Assembly (NCBI RefSeq): GCF_041296385.1
Contig: NC_091023.1
Coordinates: 22,720,924-22,784,923, forward strand
DNA length: 64,000 bases
Reading direction: 5' to 3'
DNA from: Aphelocoma coerulescens
Lineage: Eukaryota > Chordata > Aves > Passeriformes > Corvidae
Both the position numbers and the translations under genes were made by a program. Below, in pieces: positions 1-36,800 of the stretch. How positions within the stretch are numbered: the first letter of the stretch is position 1; each line of letters starts with the position of its first letter. The notes beneath the pieces were generated by a model. It was given only the letters and a program-made list of their open reading frames with translations, ran no database searches and had not been told where the DNA came from.

Positions 1-1690
1 TTTGCAAGTGGTAATAAAGTGCATTAATAGCACAAGAGGAATCTTGCTTTGATTAATAAAGTGTCTGAATTTTCAAGAAACGCTGAGGGTCTGGGGAAGC
101 TCACAAACTTCCCTGATACACAGTCCCTGAAGATACACAATTTAACTATGAACTGTGCCCTGGAGAGCACAATTTAACTGAATAAAGACGGTGCATTTTC
201 TTCTCTGATAAGCCTATATTGTGCTTTTCAAAGAAAAAAACCACTTTGGTAGCAATGTGTAATAGTAAATTGTAACAGTTCAGACTGTTAGCTAATCTGT
301 CATAGGAAGTCTCACTCTTGTGAAATAAGATACCTTATTACAGGTTGGGTTTTAAGCACAAAAAGTTGATAGATTTTGGCAGACACCACATCTTACAGGA
401 CAAGTCAGAGTGGGGACAGTGCACAGAACACTTCAGCCCCTGAAGAACTTGAACTATTCCTCTGGTGTAAGGGGGGTATAAGCACAGACACTTTGCTCAT
501 ACTTAGAAGTCAAACGTGGACACAAAAGATTCCTGGTTCTATTTATGCCTGAAAAAGCTGCACAGGTCCAGGATGTAGATGCTTTTATACCTTTAACGAT
601 TGCTGATTAAATTGTAAGAGTCCACCTTTCAACTATGCAGTCCAGATCCCTTTATCATAAGCAGAAAGAAAAATTCTTAAAATAAACCCATGGGGAACTC
701 TTTGCAAAAAAATGCGATATGGTAAAATCACTCTCTCAACGGGGCTCCAATCCCTACCTTCTCTCTTCCCAGGGAAACATCATTATTCTGTGGCCAGTTT
801 CAGATACCTCTGTTACTTACACGCCTTACCCCATCCATGCTGAAGTGAGGATGCTTGGTTAGCACTTATCAAGTGTATATATAGATTATCCAAGCTATTA
901 GCTTCCTTCATAGAGTGCCTCAGTGTAAACAATTGCTCAGACTGAGGCGAGAGCAGCTGGGCACCCAACTGAACAGAAACAGGGAGCGTGCGTGGGGGGA
1001 GGTTACGCATGTAAGATATGCAGCCATCTGCAGCTCCCGCCAGGATTGCCGACACACACCCGTGGTAACAGGCAAGACAAAATCTCTTTTAAAAAAGATA
1101 TTAAACCACTGCAACTGTGGCAGGGTATGAGCTAAGTGCCATCACCCTCTGTGTCAAAAATCTGAGAATGCAGGGGAGGAGTTGAAGAAACAAAGAAATA
1201 AATCATGCAGAAGTAAGTGCAGCAGACGAGAGAGAGCGTTGCTGTGAACTCCAAATCCCAGCTCTGGCAGCTGAGATGACGTTGTACGAGTTCCAGTTGA
1301 AAGAGGCCCTTGGATGAGCAGGCTAAAGCAGAATTTTTTATTTTCCCTGAAGATTTCTGTCTCTCTGCACAGGACTGATGCCTCACTGCTTTTGTCTCAT
1401 CACTGGTGGTGGAAGGAAAACCAGAACCTACAAGGATGGTATTTTTCCCAAGGACAAGATGAGCATGAGGCTGGGGAATGATGCTGGAGCAGAACCTGCA
1501 TTCTCAGACACGTCTAGTAAATGCAGGGTGAGAAAGGCATTTCTTGGGTTACTGTGGCCTATCCCAGTGCAATTTTCTACAAGAAATGAAAAGATTAGAA
1601 CAAGGCTCCCATGGGATGTGGATAGTTAAAAAGGGTCAGATGATGACCCCAAGCAAAGACCAGCATTTCACAGTATTTCTCTGAGATTTT
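1..1690. other. Intergenic, downstream of PRKCI
   Basis: No coding exon, known repeat or RNA gene is recognised on either strand. In the human block SKIL lies on this side of PRKCI, so this is probably PRKCI-SKIL intergenic DNA. The small ORFs near 800-1,630 overlap one another on both strands and resemble no family known to me. Confidence 0.6.
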
Positions 1691-1694
1691 AACA

Positions 1695-4133
1695 CATAGA
1701 GGTCTAATAGAAATGTTTTATTTAAAGTAAAAAGTGTGCACAAATAAAGGGAATGATTACACAACAACGCTCAAGACCATATTCCATATGAAACAGGAAA
1801 ATAGTAGTGACAATATTAACTAGCAGAGCACCCATAGGAATCCAACTCGCATACAAAAAGGGGGTTACTCCACATAAATACATCATGCTTCTGATGCAGA
1901 CACGTTCTCCAAAAAAACAAAAGCTACTGCACTGGACTGTTTACACCCAATGTCCCTTCTGAACATTTATGACAGCTACTGTATGCTTAACAATGAAAAA
2001 TAACAGTTAATATCATGGCACTTTGGAGAAAATTAAAGTTTAAAAATGGATTTACAGTAATTTACTTGTCACTTTGCAACATTCTTAATGGTTAGATATG
2101 TAAATAGAAAGAGTATTTTTTCTGTGACATTATAAAAAAACCAATTAACTTTTGTTTTACTCTTCTGTGATGAATAGCAGAAATGCCCTTCCTTACATAA
2201 AGCCATTTTCCTTAATACCTCGTAGGAAATTATTCCACTGTAGAGACAAGGCTTTTCTTGTTTGCTTTATATGATTTCCCAGTTTAATATCAGTTATGCC
2301 CTGATGTCTAAACTGATCATGTGGGTGCAGGAGTCAGAGGCTAAACAATCACCATTTTAAAACTGCACGTAAGCAGTTCACTTGACCCAAATTAAATGTG
2401 CTGAAGTCATTAGCTGCTCTTTAAAAGAAGGTTCACTGTGATATTTTACATTTGAAAAGACACAACTGGAATTTAAGGAAACCTGATTTTTAACAGTAAG
2501 GAGGTTCAATGCTTCCCTGAAACTGAAGCCTCTCAAATCATTTCCCAGTTTTGGAAACTCAGCCCAATACTAAAGAGTTTCCTACTCACATTGCAAAGAA
2601 AAACATGAACTAAACCTCATACCATGACACCAGTGTGGATTTGTGCAATCTCTCTGCTTGCAGCTGACATGGAAGTGAACAGACATACACCAGAAAACTT
2701 GTGCTATGAAACTAGTGTTGCCATACAAGGATTTTCACAGAAAGACACTGGCCAGCAAAAGTCTACTAAAAGCTTCAGGTAATGTTTGCCAGCTTGTGCT
2801 TACAGATACTCAGATCTGCTTTCAGTGACACTTAGCTTGTCTTGTGGCTCTTACATAACACAGATTCCTCAGTGTCTCTTAATCCCTTTCCCCCAAAATA
2901 ATAGTAAAAAAAAAAGTGGTACATTTGGCATTTCTTCAGCCCATCACATTCATAACTACTGCTTTAGCATTAAAAATAAGGATTATCTGTGCTGTATATT
3001 ACACTGCTTCCTAACATGAAATGTAAGAAACACACCTCCTAGTCCTAGTTTGAACCATTCCTTCAATTGCTTTCTTTGAGCCTGCTACCAACATTTCAGG
3101 TTTGATTTTAAGTACAGATCACCATCTCTAAGGGCAGAAGTTATGGGAGTCACTGAGGACAGCACCTATTTTATTCTAGATATGCTTTTTCCACTGGCAA
3201 AGTGGAACTCATTCCCAGCAGTGTGGCAGTAAGATAAAAGGAACTGACGTCCTTTTCCAGGCTGTGGCTGTACCGTGTGCAGTTCTGATGCAGTTAAGAC
3301 AGCAAGTATAAAAGCAATAAATAGTATGAGGTTCAGTATTAGCTGCCCATTACTGCTAAATTATGCTGTACAGATTTTAACTTCTCTAACTGTTAACTGA
3401 ATTCTTTAATTAAACTGACACTTGATGCCGTGTCCAACCCTTGCTGAAAGGGCCAGGATAGAAAGGCACTCTTTGTATCAGTGTACAATTCCTAGTGTGT
3501 GTTTTGGAGCAAAGTCTACCAAGTCTGATATGGAGTTAATAGTCTCCTTCAGGATAGGATCAATATTCCCCATGAAAGCAGAGAGTCTTGACCTATTCAG
3601 TGTAAATATCTGCTCTCCTTGCTGTCATTTCAGTCTGAAGGGCACTAACATAGCTCTAATTTCTACGTCTAGAACAGGGATATCAGATGTTTAGAGAGAA
3701 GACATTTGGAACTACAGAAGTGATAAGTTCTTACTCATCTTGCTGAAAAATCTGAAATCCTTGAAGGATTATTACATCACCTGATACAATTTGTGTTCAT
3801 TAAGCACTGAAAACCTTTCCTTGCTCAGAACATTGTACTGGCAAACTATACAGCCAGACCCTTTGTGCAGTCAGGAGCCCCAGAGACCAACTCCTGTATT
3901 AAAATTCAAATTTGGCAAAATTGTTAGAAAGTTCTAACATTTTAAATCTGGCAGTTAAAGGTTCAGCACAACAACTGTCCTGGACAACAATCAATACAAA
4001 AAGAAAATTCACACTAGGTGGCAAGGGCAGGATGTTGAGTTACTCATTTTATGCAAGTGCATCCAAATGGAGAGATGTTTATCCATGCAGAAACAAATGG
4101 AGTAACGATTGGCACAGTTAAGAAATGGAGAAT
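1695..4133 (-). other. PRKCI: PRKCI 3' UTR
   Basis: About 2.4 kb from the TGA to a probable cleavage site just past an AATAAA read on the minus strand at 1722-1717, followed by a G/T-rich stretch (around 1,650-1,665). The length is close to that remembered for mammalian PRKCI. Other minus-strand AATAAA motifs, such as near 3,170, may give shorter forms. The small ORFs here are not coding. Confidence 0.65.
1717..1722 (-). terminator. PRKCI: PRKCI distal poly(A) signal AATAAA
   Basis: Canonical AATAAA on the minus strand, 2.4 kb downstream of the PRKCI stop, with G/T-rich sequence further downstream. The cleavage position is inferred. Confidence 0.55.
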
Positions 4134-28601
<24,468 letters not shown>

Positions 28602-29172
28602 CGCCCCCGGGCCGGGCCAGGGGAGCCGCAGGCTCGGAGCGGGGGAACCGCAGGGTCGGGCCAGGCCGGGGCGGCGGCTGCGCGACCCCCGCGCCTCCAG
28701 CGCGCCCCGCCCGCGCCGGGCAGCACCACGCGCGGGGGGCGGGAGGGGACCGCGCAGAAGCGGCGGGGGGAGGGAGCGCGGAGCCGCGCGGGGCGGCGCG
28801 GGAAGGCAGCGCGGGATTTCCCCCGTCGGGGCGGAGGAGCCGCCCCGAGAGCGGCCGGGAAGCAGCTCCGCCGCCCCCGGATGTGGGTGTCAGTCCTGTG
28901 GGTGTCCCCCCGCGCTCTACATGGGCTCTCCCCGGCGGGACTCCACACCTGTGGAGCGGGATGCTCCACGCCGCGGCGGAGGGGGGGCAGCGGCGGCGGC
29001 GGCACCCAGGTAACCGGAGGCCGCGTAGCGGAGTCGCCACAGCGGCCGCTCCCGGTCAGGCGGGTGCGAACGCGCACCCGGGTCCCTCCGCTCCCACCGC
29101 CGCGTCCGGAACGGGGGCGGCAGCGCGGTGTGCGTCACTCCGCCACCCACACTTGGTACGGCCCGGCGCAAA

Positions 29173-29188
29173 GCATGACGGGACTGCG
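29173..29188 (+). promoter_or_regulatory. ZNF143-like motif
   Basis: GCATGACGGGACTGCG resembles one half of the palindromic-promoter motif bound by ZNF143 (reverse form GCATGATGGGAxTTGTAGT). It matches GCATGAxGGGA and diverges after that. It lies at the outer edge of the PRKCI island. Confidence 0.35.
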
Positions 29189-29412
29189 GGCGGTGGCGCG
29201 GCCGTGGCGCCGGCGCGGCGGGAGCGGGGCGGGCTGCTGGATGTGGGATGCTTCAGCCGCGGGTGGCTGCCGTGACAGGGAGCCAAGGAGGAAAACTTGT
29301 TCTACCCAAGTACCGATCGGGCTGATCCCCAGCAGCGTGGGCAGCAGGGATTCTCCACCTCATCCTGAGCACCTGCAGTGCTGTGTCCTGCTCTGAGGTC
29401 TGGTCCATCTAC

Positions 29413-29726
29413 AGAAGAACGAGTTGCTGCTGGAGCGAGTCCAGAGGAGGCAACGGAGAGGGTCCAAGAATCGGAGCTCCTCTGCTCTGGAGACAGGCTG
29501 AGAGTTGGGGCTGTTCAGCTTAAGAGACAAGGCTCCAGGGAAACGTTAGAGCACCCTCCAGTGCCTAAAGGGGACTCCAAGAGAGCTGGCGAGGGACTTG
29601 GACTAGGGCATGGAGTGACAGGACAAGAAAGAATGGCTTTAAATTTAAAGAGAGAACGTTTAGGTTAAATATTAGGAAGAAATTTTTCCCTGTGAGGGTG
29701 ACGAGGCCCTGACACAGGTTGCTGAA
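29413..29726 (+). mobile_element. CR1 LINE internal fragment
   Basis: Matches the CR1 3' region from GGAGCGAGTCCAGAGGAGGC through GACAGGCTGAGAGTTGGGGC and ATATTAGGAAGAAATT, and stops abruptly at CTGACACAGGTTGC. It therefore lacks the usual 3' end as well as the 5' part. It lies between the PRKCI and PHC3 promoters. Confidence 0.88.
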
Positions 29727-29977
29727 TCACGTCATCTTTTACAGAAACGAGGCATCCTCATTAGACCTGTGGAATTGTCACTGCTTGTCACAGGCATCCC
29801 ACCTGTGCTCAGTGCAACTGCTTCACCTGTCAACAGCTTAAGTTCATCTCTAATACCTTGGGAGGTATTTGAATTTTGTTAGACATTTGCTGAGTCTCTT
29901 TTCTTTGCAAAGAACTTACCTATCCCAACTAGCTGGTAGATATGTGGCAATTTCCCGCCCCCCCCCCCATCATGGAA

Positions 29978-30140
29978 GCACAGAATCATTTAGGCTGGAA
30001 AAAACCTCCAAGATCACTGAGTCCCAACTTTTGATCAGTCCTCACCCTGTCAGCCAGAACAGAGCACTGAGTGTCATCCTGTCATTCCTTGAACACCTCA
30101 GGGATTAGGACTCCACTACCTCCCTGTGCAGTCGGTATCG
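29978..30140 (-). mobile_element. CR1 LINE 3' fragment, reverse
   Basis: Reads as reverse-complement CR1 3' end: CACAGAATCATTTAGGCTGG, AAAAACCTCCAAGATCACTG, later CCACTACCTCCCTGTGCAG. It is preceded by a run of C (29958-29968). Confidence 0.8.
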
Positions 30141-30261
30141 AATAGACTTCCATTCTAAATGGAATTCCAGAGGTCCATTCTGGGGTCCCCCAGTGTGGCC
30201 CCCACATCCCCAACCCTTCCATGGGGATCCCCCAGCCTGGCTCCTGTGGTGATGGCCAAAG

Positions 30262-30372
30262 GAATATCAGGATCATCAAGTCCAGCTTTTAGTCCTGCAC
30301 AGGACATGTCTGAGAGCCACACCACATACCTGAGTGCATTGTCCAGACACTTCTTGAACTCAGTCAGGCGTG
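30262..30372 (-). mobile_element. CR1 LINE fragment, reverse, second piece
   Basis: Contains the reverse-CR1 block CAAGTCCAGCTTTTAGTCCT, GCACAGGACATGTCTGAGAG, and ATTGTCCAGACACTTCTTGA. Its sequence type differs from the piece at 29978-30140, so it is probably a separate insertion. The 120 bp between them are not assigned. Confidence 0.72.
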
Positions 30373-30808
30373 GAAGTTACAGAGGATTTAGCCTGAAGGC
30401 ACGTCCCATAGTCATCCAAATACAGGCTTCCTGTACGTACAGTACAAAGATTTGCAAGCGTGTATGTATCAGGTGCCAAAACAAAGAGGCGTGATGCAAG
30501 AGATAACAGAGATGATTACTTTAACTCATATCCACCCAGTGCTTTGAGCTGGTGAGTTGCAGGAAGGGTGGAAGGAAGCAAGCAGAGCCTCCAAAAGGAA
30601 ACCTGAGATGCTCACACTGTGATTAGGATGGATGCACAGCTGACAGTGTCTGAGCAACAGCTGCTAAATCCGGGAGGCACTTGAAAGAGGCTCCCTGTTT
30701 TGTTACAAACAGAAGTCGATAGGTTATTTGGGCTGAAAACACCGCATATTTCAATTCTCCGGGCCCGCTGCAGCTCGCCCTCAGCACCGGCCCCTCACGG
30801 CCGCCGCC

Positions 30809-30820
30809 AACATGGCGGCG
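30809..30820 (+). promoter_or_regulatory. YY1-like site
   Basis: AACATGGCGGCG fits the YY1 consensus AAnATGGCGGC often found at transcription starts of CpG-island promoters. Confidence 0.55.
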
Positions 30821-30891
30821 GGTCCCGTCACGTGCGCGGCGGCGGCCGCGCCCCGCGCGCGCGCGGCACCTCCCCCGTGAGGGAGGCGAGA

Positions 30892-30903
30892 AAATGGCGG
30901 CGG
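30892..30903 (+). promoter_or_regulatory. YY1-like site overlapping a uORF start
   Basis: AAAATGGCGGC fits the YY1 consensus; it is the second such site in the island. Its ATG opens the short uORF described separately. Confidence 0.55.
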
Positions 30904-30920
30904 CGGCGGCGGCGCCTTGA
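30894..30920 (+). other. Possible 8-codon uORF in PHC3 leader
   Basis: ATG, six GCG alanine codons, CCT and TGA (MAAAAAAP). If transcription starts upstream of 30894, this minimal uORF would be in the PHC3 5' leader. The transcription start is unknown. Confidence 0.35.
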
Positions 30921-31233
30921 GCGGCGCGTCCCAGGCGAGTGTCCCGGCGGGGCGCGCGGAGCGCGGGCAGCGGCAGCTGCGGGGCCCCGGCCGGGCCGCG
31001 GGGGCGGGGAACCCGCGCCCTGACCGCGCCCCGGCGCCGGGCCGGCCCCGCCCGCCTGCCTGCCTTTGCTCTCCTGAGGGGGCGGTGGCGGGGCCGGGCT
31101 GGGCGAGGCGGGGGCTGAGGGTGGGTCAGCCTGGCCTGGGCAGGGGGCGGCCGGCGAGGGGGCACCGGGGCGCCTCAGCGCGGGGCCGGTACTCCGCATG
31201 CCGTGGGGGGTATTCCCGCAGAGCATACCTTCG

Positions 31234-31270
31234 TTATTTATTTTATTTTATTTTATTTTATTTATTATTT
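31234..31270 (+). repeat. (TTTTA)n microsatellite
   Basis: About six to seven units of ATTTT/TTTTA at the edge of the PHC3 CpG island, in intron 1 or the first-exon flank. Confidence 0.9.
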
Positions 31271-33349
31271 CGTAGCCCTCTGTCAAATACGGAATACTGT
31301 AGGGGTTAGGCTTGGAGGAAATTTTGTTTAGTTTGGGTTTTTTTGCGGCTTGTCCCCTTGGAGTTGCAGGGAGAGGTTGTGAATGAAGAAAGAAATAAAC
31401 TGTGTGGTTGTGGATGTGGGTTGTCAGCAGGGTTTGTTATTACCATGGCATTTACCAAAACTTTCCACAACATGAGTAATGACATTCGCGTGTCCACCGT
31501 GAGGGTAGTTTGTTAATCGGTATAGAATAGCAGGTATTTTTTTTACTTCAGGTGGTTGCTTTGACCAAGAAAAATATAAAGAAACAAAACTTTGGAATAT
31601 TTACCTTATGCACAATGTAACCTGAAGTTATGTAGTGTCTTGTACTGTTACTGCTTGAATAAATACATATTTTCAATATAGTTTTCTGTTGTGTTTTATG
31701 TTTTGGGCTCACTTAAATGCGTAGTGGTTGTTGCAAGTCAATGTGTTTTCTAAAACTTGCTTTGCATTACAGAGATTGTTTTGAGTTAAAGTTGTTCAGG
31801 GAGCATCATCGCAAGGTCTCCATCATTAAACAAAATTAATTTTCTTGTAAGTTAACATCTGATGCCCACTCGAGATGGAGATGCTGACCAAAAATTTGGG
31901 AGCTCTTTACTGTTTTCATTGTACATCCTTTGTGAGAACAACCTGAGCAATGACAATATTATTTTTGAAATAATTTTGAGCTAGAGGATTAACGGCTCTC
32001 TTGGAGTGAACTTGTGATGGAATATTTACTAAGTGGGATATGTTGCACATCTTGCTCATAACACACCCAAAACACGGCTGAGAATGAAGGAAATGAGACA
32101 TCTAATGTTGTTTTAAGCTAATTTAACTGGTTGCATAACTCAGCAAAAACCAGCTAGACAAGTTGTAAGTGTAAATATTTTGAAGTGCTTTTAATGTCCA
32201 CTGGAGGAGACAGGACTTTTTATTTTAAGATACTTTTCATGATGTGAAATTAACATAAAGGGGTTTTAGGAATGATGCTGGGTTTATTGCAGCTGGAGTG
32301 GGAACCCATGTGTCTTAACTTGTGCCCTGATGTAGGTAGACAACTGACATCAGTAATGCACAACAGACCTGATTTTTTAACAACAAATCATATTTTTTCT
32401 TCAGTTCTAATAGCAGGGATCTCTGCTTTTAAAGCATCCGTTATTGCCACGAATTTTCTTTGATGGCAAAGTCCATTCAAGTGCCCAATGCAAGGGTAGG
32501 CAAGAGGTCTTTAGGTGACCATGTATCTGTTAAAGTTTAGCTGTTGCAGGTCCTCAGGAACTGCAGCATCACGTGCAGCCCTCTGCTTGTAGAGTAGTCG
32601 TGTTTTGGGAGCTGAGGGTGGCAGCCTGGCAGTGTCCTGTTCTTCTTCCAGCTGTGTGAGTTGAAACTCCTGATAATGTTCCCTTTTGATGCAGCATCCA
32701 ATGGGCGGTTTGTTAAGAACTTGGCAAAGCTGCTTTTTTTCTAGTATATTGCAGCTCTCTCTGATTATTTCTCTGAGCCCCTCTTTATGGTAAGAAGGAA
32801 ACACATCTTCTCAACTCTCCCTTATTTTGGCATCCTTTTGAAAGCAATAAACAGCTACTATGCTATTTCCTGTTAATCATAATACAAAGACTGAAAAAGA
32901 AACTGCAGTAAACACCCCCATAACATATATTGAGGTTTGTGATTCATTTCAGTTTTAAAGATGACATTTTGTGCTCTGCAACAGAGGGAAGTCACATAGG
33001 ACTGGGGAGGATCATTTGAGGTGCTTAAATAGGTAGTTTGTTCCTTAGTTCTTGCTGTATTATGTGAGGTATTGTTGTTAAAAGGAATTTTGCCTGTATC
33101 CTTTCCCTCTCTCCCCAAACGGAGTATTTCACTGGTGATTTTTGCCAAGAGCAGGTTTTGTTCAGTGTCCAGGGTTAGCCAGCAATTTTGGTCGTGGGGG
33201 TGAGGGAGGTGATCCTTGTCCTGTGTAGCTGGCTGGAAATCTTGGATGAATTCCTAAATTGGTTCTTTATTGCTACTTTTTATAGATCTTAGAAGATTAT
33301 AACTACATCTCTCAAGAGACTTCATCAAGTAATAGCAAATACTACAAGC

Positions 33350-33571
33350 TAAGATTAGATACTAAGGAGAAATTCTTTACTATAGGGTTGGTGAGGCCCT
33401 GGCACAGGTTGCCCATGGAGGCTGTGGCTGCCCCATCTCTGCAAGTGTTCAAGGCTGGGTTGGATGTGGCTTGAAGCAGCCTGGTGTATTGAAAGGTGAC
33501 CCTGCCATGGCAGGGGGTGGGACGAGATTATCTTTAAGTTCCCTCCAACCCAAACTATTCTGTGATTCTGT
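33350..33571 (+). mobile_element. CR1 LINE 3' end
   Basis: 5'-truncated CR1 copy: GAGGCCCTGGCACAGGTTGC, GCTGTGGCTGCCCCATCTCT, CCATGGCAGGGGGTGGGACG, and the end CCAACCCAAACTATTCTGTG, ATTCTGTG. It lies in PHC3 intron 1 on the same strand as the gene, 115 bp before the first coding exon. Confidence 0.92.
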
Positions 33572-33686
33572 GAAACTTACCTTTTGAAAATTGTCCATTG
33601 TTCTGTCTCAGCAAAACGTAATTTTTGCATTAAAATCAGCATGTTCTGGCCTTGTTTGTGAACTACGTTTGTGTCACTCCTGCCAG

Positions 33687-33834
33687 GCTGGACGAACGCT
33701 GCACAGCTATGGAGAATGAACCCAACACAACAACATGTTCTGCATCCACAACGACTGTCACCACCACCTCCACTTCCCGCACGCCGCTGCCACAGATCTC
33801 CGTCTACAGCGGCTCTGACAGACATGCTGTCCAG
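33687..33834 (+). CDS. PHC3: PHC3 exon 2 (first coding exon)
   Basis: Acceptor CCTGCCAG at 33686; coding starts at 33709. Residues 1-42, a Thr/Ser-rich stretch, then PQISVYSGSDRHAVQ. Donor GTACTG. The 22 nt before the ATG contain no stop in frame (LDERCTA). Confidence 0.93.
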
Positions 33835-36800
33835 GTACTGGGCTCTGGGGTCTTCCTCCCTGTCCTGTACAGAGCTCTAAATACAGGCATTGTGCAGTAC
33901 TTTACACAGGATTAACTTTTCATTCCTAATTGCTGTTGTCTTTCTCAATAGCTGACTTGCTGGTTTTCAGGAGATGTTTACTGGAGGGTATCAGACCACT
34001 GAAGCATAGTCTCCCAAATAAGAGAGGGGGAAATGCTATGATAGAAAGTTTGGTTTGTTCACCATTTGCTGAGGGTGTGGATTATTAACATAAACCTTTG
34101 CAAAATAAAGCTGTTTGTTTGACCAGCTTTGACTACAGGGATCCAAGGTATTTGTGTGGGTTTAAGTGCTATGTGGGATCCAGCCCCCTCTTGCTGTTCT
34201 TGAAATTAGGTCTCCTTGAACTCTGTACAGTCCATTCTGTTATGTTTGATAACTGGATTTCTCACACACTATTCTGATCTCTCAAAAAGCAGAACATGGT
34301 GTAGGATGTGTTGACAAGCAGCTGAGAGGCTGGGATGATGTGTTGGGAATGATGCTGTATTGTCAGGCTGTCCTTGAGAATGTGAATATATTGATGTTGA
34401 CAGTACTCTGTGACTTGGTCAAGAACAGTGAGGGAGCAAGTTCAGTATTTCATAACTGATGTGAAAAAAATTCATTTGGTTTTATTTCCTTGTAAGGGTA
34501 AACTTCAACATCATGTCAGCATGGTGTGTGCTCTGTAATTGTAATTAATTACCTACTGATTCATCACAGGTTATTCAGCAGGCCTTGCATCGTCCTCCTA
34601 GCTCAGCTGCTCAGTACCTCCAGCAGATGTATGCAGCCCAACAGCAGCATCTAATGCTGCAGACTGCTGCTCTGCAGCAGCAGCACTTAAGCAGTACCCA
34701 ATTTCAGAGTCTGGCAACTGTTCCACAGGTGAGAGTGAAGATTGCTGAAAAAGAACCGTGTATTATCTAGAGCAGGGCTACAGTTGTTGTCAAACGTAAT
34801 AACAGCTTAAGTGCCTGAGCTTAGTGCCTCATAATTCACTGTTATATTTTAATGACGTTGTTATTTTAAATTGTATCATCCTCCAAACTGTTTGGAGGAT
34901 TTTGTCCAGTGGTATAGATGCTCCAGTAGGCAACCATTCCATGCTTTATTGCATACATTATAATGCATCATGTAAATCATCAAGCAGTAATAAATATTAA
35001 AAATAGACTACTTCAATCTTCATCCCATGATTTTCTCTAAAAGTTGATGGGGGGAGTAATGAATAGCATTGTATCTTAGTGAAATAAAAAATAATGAACA
35101 TCTGGCATCTTAGTGTTTTGCCTCACATCTGGCTGCATTATAAGTAATGGTAAAATTAAATTTTAACCCTGAGTGTGAAAATGTAGGAGGTAAATGACAT
35201 TTCATATCTGAAACACAGCTTTTAACATCAGTGATCACTGGAGGAGGCCCATTTTGAATTCAAGCAGTGGCAAGAATTCCTTTGACCTCAACTGGCCTTG
35301 GATTGAGAATATGATCTTGCAGAGAGAGATGGTTGTTAATGATTTTACACAGGGAAATGCTAAATGGAGTTAAAGACCTCAGGGATATGGCTGTTTGGTG
35401 TCAGAACTGGACTGACTAATTTTTGCTCCTGGCTTTTTCTTCTATACCTTTTTCATTAGGCTGTGGTAATATGTTGATTTGTCTTTTTTGTTGTGATGGA
35501 TTTCTATGTGGACATACAGCTACTGAGACAGAGCAAAGAAAATCAGATTGGGAAAGGCTGAGAAGTTTTGGTTCTGTTCATACATAAAACTAAATCACTG
35601 TCCTTGTTGTTCATCGGAAGGGCTGGAATAGCATCCAGTGGTAGATGCTAGATGTGCATACATAAGTTACCATTCCAGAATATGAGGCTGTTCTCTACAG
35701 CATTTATAAAGTTTGCTTTGTTTTAGACTATTCTAACCACAATAAAATTATGATGTGAGTTTTAATAATGACAGTTCTTAATGATATCGCATTTTAAGTT
35801 CTAAACACCATAGGCAGGGAGGTGATCACTTAGCTACATCATTAGCAGTTTGGCAGACTTTACCTCTGATTGTTTTCCTTCAAGTCTTGATCTGAAAGAA
35901 TTATATGTCTGAAATTTGGTAGGACTTCAAGGAATTTTGCACCTTGCAGGTAGCATCCCATAGTGCAGAGTGCACTTTGCTGAAAACTATTTCCACCAAG
36001 TAAAGCATTCTTATTGTTAACTCAGAGAAAACGTAAAGGTAGAGAGGGCTGTTTCTGATGGTTTATACAATAAAATGAACATCACTTAAGCACTTTCTGA
36101 TTTCATTATTTGACACATATTCTTGCTATTTAGGCAAGCCTGTCAGGTGGGAGGCAATGTACTTCCCCCACTGGGAGTGTCACTCAGCAGTCAAGCATGT
36201 CGCAGACCTCGGTACGTAACTGCACCAAGCCCTCCCTCCATTCCCAACCCCGCTTGGTTCTTATATGGCTGCAGGGAAAAACAGAAAATATTTTAGCATT
36301 TCAGCTTGTATTGTTAAAATCAGTACTACAGACACTGTGAACAGAAGTATGATGACTCTGTAATAAGTGTCGGGTGCTGTGTGTGACTGCTGCTGGCCGC
36401 TGTTGGCTTCCCCAGTCCCAGACCCCTCTTGGTTCTCTCAGGGGCAGCTGCTCACTCCACAAGCACCAGTGGCTGTTCAAACTCCTGTAGAAATCACTCC
36501 CTGAGCTCTCATCTCTTACATGATTTCTTACTGGATTTTCTACATTAGTTTTTTATTCAGGGCACTACTGTAGGTGAAAATTGTAACTGTGTATCAGGGA
36601 TGAAATAGCACTAAATCTAAAGAATCCAAGTCAATGCTCACATATATTTATGAAAGTGATTAAATGTTTATAGCATTCATTCTTTTATTGATTATCATCT
36701 TTTATCATGCATCTTTTTTGCAGTTTCACTTCCCATATTCTAGGCATGTGCTCAGGTTTCAGTTGTGAGCGGCTCTGTGTTCAGTTCATGCTGTATTTCT

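Larger units (their letters stand above)
30760..31200 (+). promoter_or_regulatory. PHC3: PHC3 CpG-island promoter and non-coding first exon
   Basis: GC-rich, CpG-dense island 2.5 kb upstream of the first PHC3 coding exon and 1.5-2 kb from the PRKCI island, giving divergent promoters. It carries a USF/MYC-type E-box GTCACGTG at 30828-30834 (core CACGTG 30829-30834), two YY1-like sites and GC boxes. The transcription start and the first donor site could not be fixed; several weak donors exist, so the exon end is left open. Confidence 0.7.

Noticed and set aside
30623..31309. ORFs of 107-180 codons across the PHC3 island
   Set aside because: Same base-composition effect; all frames are open at once and the content is low-complexity Pro/Arg/Ala.
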